Assembly (NCBI GenBank): GCA_029960905.1
Contig: JASBVU010000101.1
Span: 1-6,712 of the forward strand
Direction of reading: 5' to 3'
DNA: 6,712 bases
Source: Thermoanaerobacterium sp.
GTDB taxonomy: Bacteria; Bacillota; Thermoanaerobacteria; Thermoanaerobacterales; Thermoanaerobacteraceae
Each line of letters opens with the position of its first letter. Position 1 is the stretch's first letter. This document shows positions 5,176 through 6,712 of this stretch, one piece after another. A model generated the notes under the pieces. That model made no database searches. It was not told where the DNA came from and saw only the letters and a program-made list of their open reading frames with translations. A program made the position numbers and the translations under genes.

Positions 5176-6459
5176 ATGCAGGCAATTTTAATACTGCTAT
5201 TATTTTTAATAATAGCTGGTCTTATGGTTTCGAGAAAGTTACCGACATTAATAGCACTTCCAATACTTGCGATTGGGATAGCATTAATTGCAGGTGTTCC
5301 ACTGTCATTAATTGATCCAAAGACAAAGGTTGATACGGGTCTCTTAGCATACATTATAGACGGTGGCGCTATTAAATTAGCATCCGCTTATGTAGCAGTC
5401 ATGTTTGGTGCATGGTTAGGACAGTTAATGAATCAAACCGGAATTTCAAAATCTATTGTGAAAACAGCGGCTGAATTAGGCGGTGATAGACCGTTAATTA
5501 TGACACTTCTGATAACCGCTGCGGTTGCATTACTCTTTACAACAATAAGTGGATTAGGTGCTGTAATAATGGTTGGAAGTATCGCTGTGCCAATATTGTT
5601 GTCTGTAGGTGTAGCTCCTATAATAGCAATATCAATGTTTTTGTTCGGTATGGCAATAGGGCTTGAACTTAATATGGCTAACTGGTCTTTTTATATAACA
5701 GCTACAGGTGTTACACTTAATAATATTAAAAATTTTGCAGTTATATTGATGATATATACAGCTATTATAGCCGTTGTTTTTGCGATAATAGAATTTAAAC
5801 GTGCAGGAATAAAATTTGCATGGGCACAAAATACAGTAGACACTGAAAAGAAAGTTAATTTCTTTGCATTATTGACACCAATTATTCCTATTGTATTTGT
5901 ACTTGTATTTAAATGGCCTATAATTACATCATTTATAGTAGGTATAATTTATTGCATTATTACTACACAAAGGTCATTTAAATCTGCATTAAATACTATA
6001 ACAAAAACAGCATATGATGGAATTGCAGATTCTGCACCGGCAGTATTATTAATGATAGGAATAGGCATGCTATTAAATTCTGTTATGCATCCTTACGTTT
6101 CTCAAGCACTTTCATCGGTGTTAAAAAATATTATTCCAACTTCTCCAGTGCCTTATATATTGTTTTTTGGCATTCTAGCTCCTTTGGCACTATACAGGGG
6201 TCCACTAAATTTATGGGGTTTAGGCAGTGGAATAGCAGGTCTTATTATTAGCTTAAAAATACTTCCACCTATAACTGTGATGGGTGCATTACTATCTACT
6301 GAAAGAATACAGGCAATTGGAGATCCAACAAATACACAAAATGTTTGGCTTAGCAACTATGCAGGTGTTGATGTAAACAAGTTACTTATAAAATTACTAC
6401 CTTATATATGGATTTTAGCAATTGCAGGTATCATAACTGCGTCAATCATGTTTTTCTAA
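5176..6459 (+). CDS. gluconate/citrate-type permease (ion transporter superfamily)
   Basis: A 427-residue integral membrane protein with about 11-13 hydrophobic spans and no cleavable signal. Family-like landmarks are GAWLGQLMNQTGI (78-90), the cytoplasmic-looking AELGGDRP (99-106), SGLGAVIMVGSIAVPILLS (125-143), MANWSFYITATGV (167-179), ALYRGPLNLWGLGSG (338-352) and GDPTNTQNVWLSNY (382-395). Two similar halves joined by a charged loop (about 206-228) are typical of ion-transporter-superfamily secondary carriers (GntP, CitMHS and relatives), which move organic anions with protons or cations. That superfamily call is from overall pattern, not a specific family signature. The substrate is presumably the compound processed by the HyuA-like protein encoded next. 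ATG 5176 has AGGAGGG 7 bases upstream, overlapping the preceding stop codon. A 13-bp hairpin follows the stop. Confidence 0.82.
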   Translation: MQAILILLLFLIIAGLMVSRKLPTLIALPILAIGIALIAGVPLSLIDPKTKVDTGLLAYIIDGGAIKLASAYVAVMFGAWLGQLMNQTGISKSIVKTAAELGGDRPLIMTLLITAAVALLFTTISGLGAVIMVGSIAVPILLSVGVAPIIAISMFLFGMAIGLELNMANWSFYITATGVTLNNIKNFAVILMIYTAIIAVVFAIIEFKRAGIKFAWAQNTVDTEKKVNFFALLTPIIPIVFVLVFKWPIITSFIVGIIYCIITTQRSFKSALNTITKTAYDGIADSAPAVLLMIGIGMLLNSVMHPYVSQALSSVLKNIIPTSPVPYILFFGILAPLALYRGPLNLWGLGSGIAGLIISLKILPPITVMGALLSTERIQAIGDPTNTQNVWLSNYAGVDVNKLLIKLLPYIWILAIAGIITASIMFF

Positions 6460-6460
6460 A

Positions 6461-6489
6461 ATAGGGTTAAGCTTTTAGCTTAACCCTAT
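6461..6489 (+). terminator. 13-bp intercistronic hairpin without T-run
   Basis: Arms 6461-6473 and 6477-6489 are perfect reverse complements with a 3-base TTT loop, starting 2 bases after the permease stop. The following bases are AGAATAAATTAGG, not a T-tract, so it is a poor intrinsic terminator on the + strand. It may partly terminate, block 3' exonuclease decay, or mark an RNA processing point between permease and hyuA-like messages. The hairpin itself is certain; its role is inferred. Confidence 0.6.
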
Positions 6490-6513
6490 AGAATAAATTA
6501 GGAGGAGATATAT

Positions 6514-6712
6514 TTGAAAGTAAGGATCGGAATAGATGTCGGAGGAACATTTACAGATGCGGTAGCTATAAATAATGATACTTATGAAGTCATAGGAACT
6601 GTAAAACTCCCAACGACTCATACAGCTAGGGAAGGTGTTGCAAAAGGTATAATAGAAGTGTTAAAAAAATTAATGAATGATAATAATATTAAACCGGAAG
6701 ATGTGCTTTTTA
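6514..6712 (+). CDS. hydantoinase/oxoprolinase family protein, A subunit (N-terminal 66 residues)
   Basis: The product begins MKVRIGIDVGGTFTDAVAI, the unmistakable ATP-phosphate-binding opening of the Hydant_A_N domain (Asp8, Gly10-Gly11-Thr12, Asp15). It continues with a KLPTTHTAREGVAKGI stretch, matching the family's K-x-P-T-T...-GV-GI pattern. This family covers ATP-dependent hydantoinases, 5-oxoprolinases and acetone/acetophenone carboxylase subunits. Such proteins normally run to about 500-700 residues and pair with a B subunit, both beyond the right edge here. The start is TTG 6514, with AGGAGG (6500-6505) 8 bases upstream. It follows the permease by 54 bp containing a 13-bp hairpin, and probably belongs to the same operon. 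Substrate cannot be told from the N-terminus. Like the ROK regulator, it has the actin/hexokinase-type ATPase fold, but here the ATP loop is intact. Confidence 0.92.
   Translation, partial: MKVRIGIDVGGTFTDAVAINNDTYEVIGTVKLPTTHTAREGVAKGIIEVLKKLMNDNNIKPEDVLF

Noticed and set aside
5052..5354. Minus-strand frames inside the barrel and permease genes, and similar ones elsewhere
   Set aside because: They lie opposite well-supported genes, have no ribosome binding sites and give low-complexity products.
1..6712. CRISPR arrays, tRNA or rRNA genes, phage attachment sites
   Set aside because: No regularly spaced repeats, cloverleaf-like sequence, rRNA segments or integrase gene were seen.

Overview
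The window is AT-rich DNA with strong AGGAGG-type ribosome binding sites and many TTG starts (890, 2209, 3358, 6514, plus GTG at 2566). This fits a low-GC Firmicute. A (possibly thermophilic) Clostridia-type anaerobe is my guess from the look of the proteins, not something the sequence proves. Every gene I can support is on the + strand. There are no RNA genes and no CRISPR array, and no stretch over 300 bases lacks a gene or gene remnant.

Left block (1-1968): the 3' part of an unrecognised gene enters from the left edge. It is followed by a stand-alone TfoX C-terminal-domain protein (534-797) and two adjacent, tightly spaced membrane proteins of unknown function (890-1333 and 1357-1968).

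Middle block (1969-3357): a 23-bp perfect inverted repeat (2118-2140 / 2167-2189) brackets the probable promoter of a small Xre/Cro-type regulator (2209-2427). The start of a second, overlapping gene is visible at the end of the regulator. It is cut off by the left end of a decayed IS21-like element (about 2458-3293). That element's istA transposase is split over five reading-frame segments, has lost its expected third catalytic region, and has no istB behind it.

Right block (3358-6712): an apparent catabolic operon. It holds a ROK-family repressor-like regulator, a phosphate-barrel-like TIM-barrel protein, a multi-spanning permease of the gluconate/citrate type and, after a 13-bp hairpin, the first 66 codons of a hydantoinase/oxoprolinase A subunit (HyuA-like, ATP-dependent lactam or hydantoin opening). 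The first three genes are separated by only 12 bp each. My inference is uptake and ATP-dependent ring opening or activation of a small organic acid, cyclic amide or related compound, under ROK control; the substrate is unknown.

The most interesting signals are four. The 11-bp palindrome GTAAAGTTTAC sits both in the Xre operator region and just upstream of the ROK gene, on opposite sides of the IS remnant. The barrel-permease-HyuA gene set has an unassigned barrel protein. The ROK regulator has degenerate zinc and kinase motifs. A stem in the istA leader overlaps the transposase ribosome binding site.
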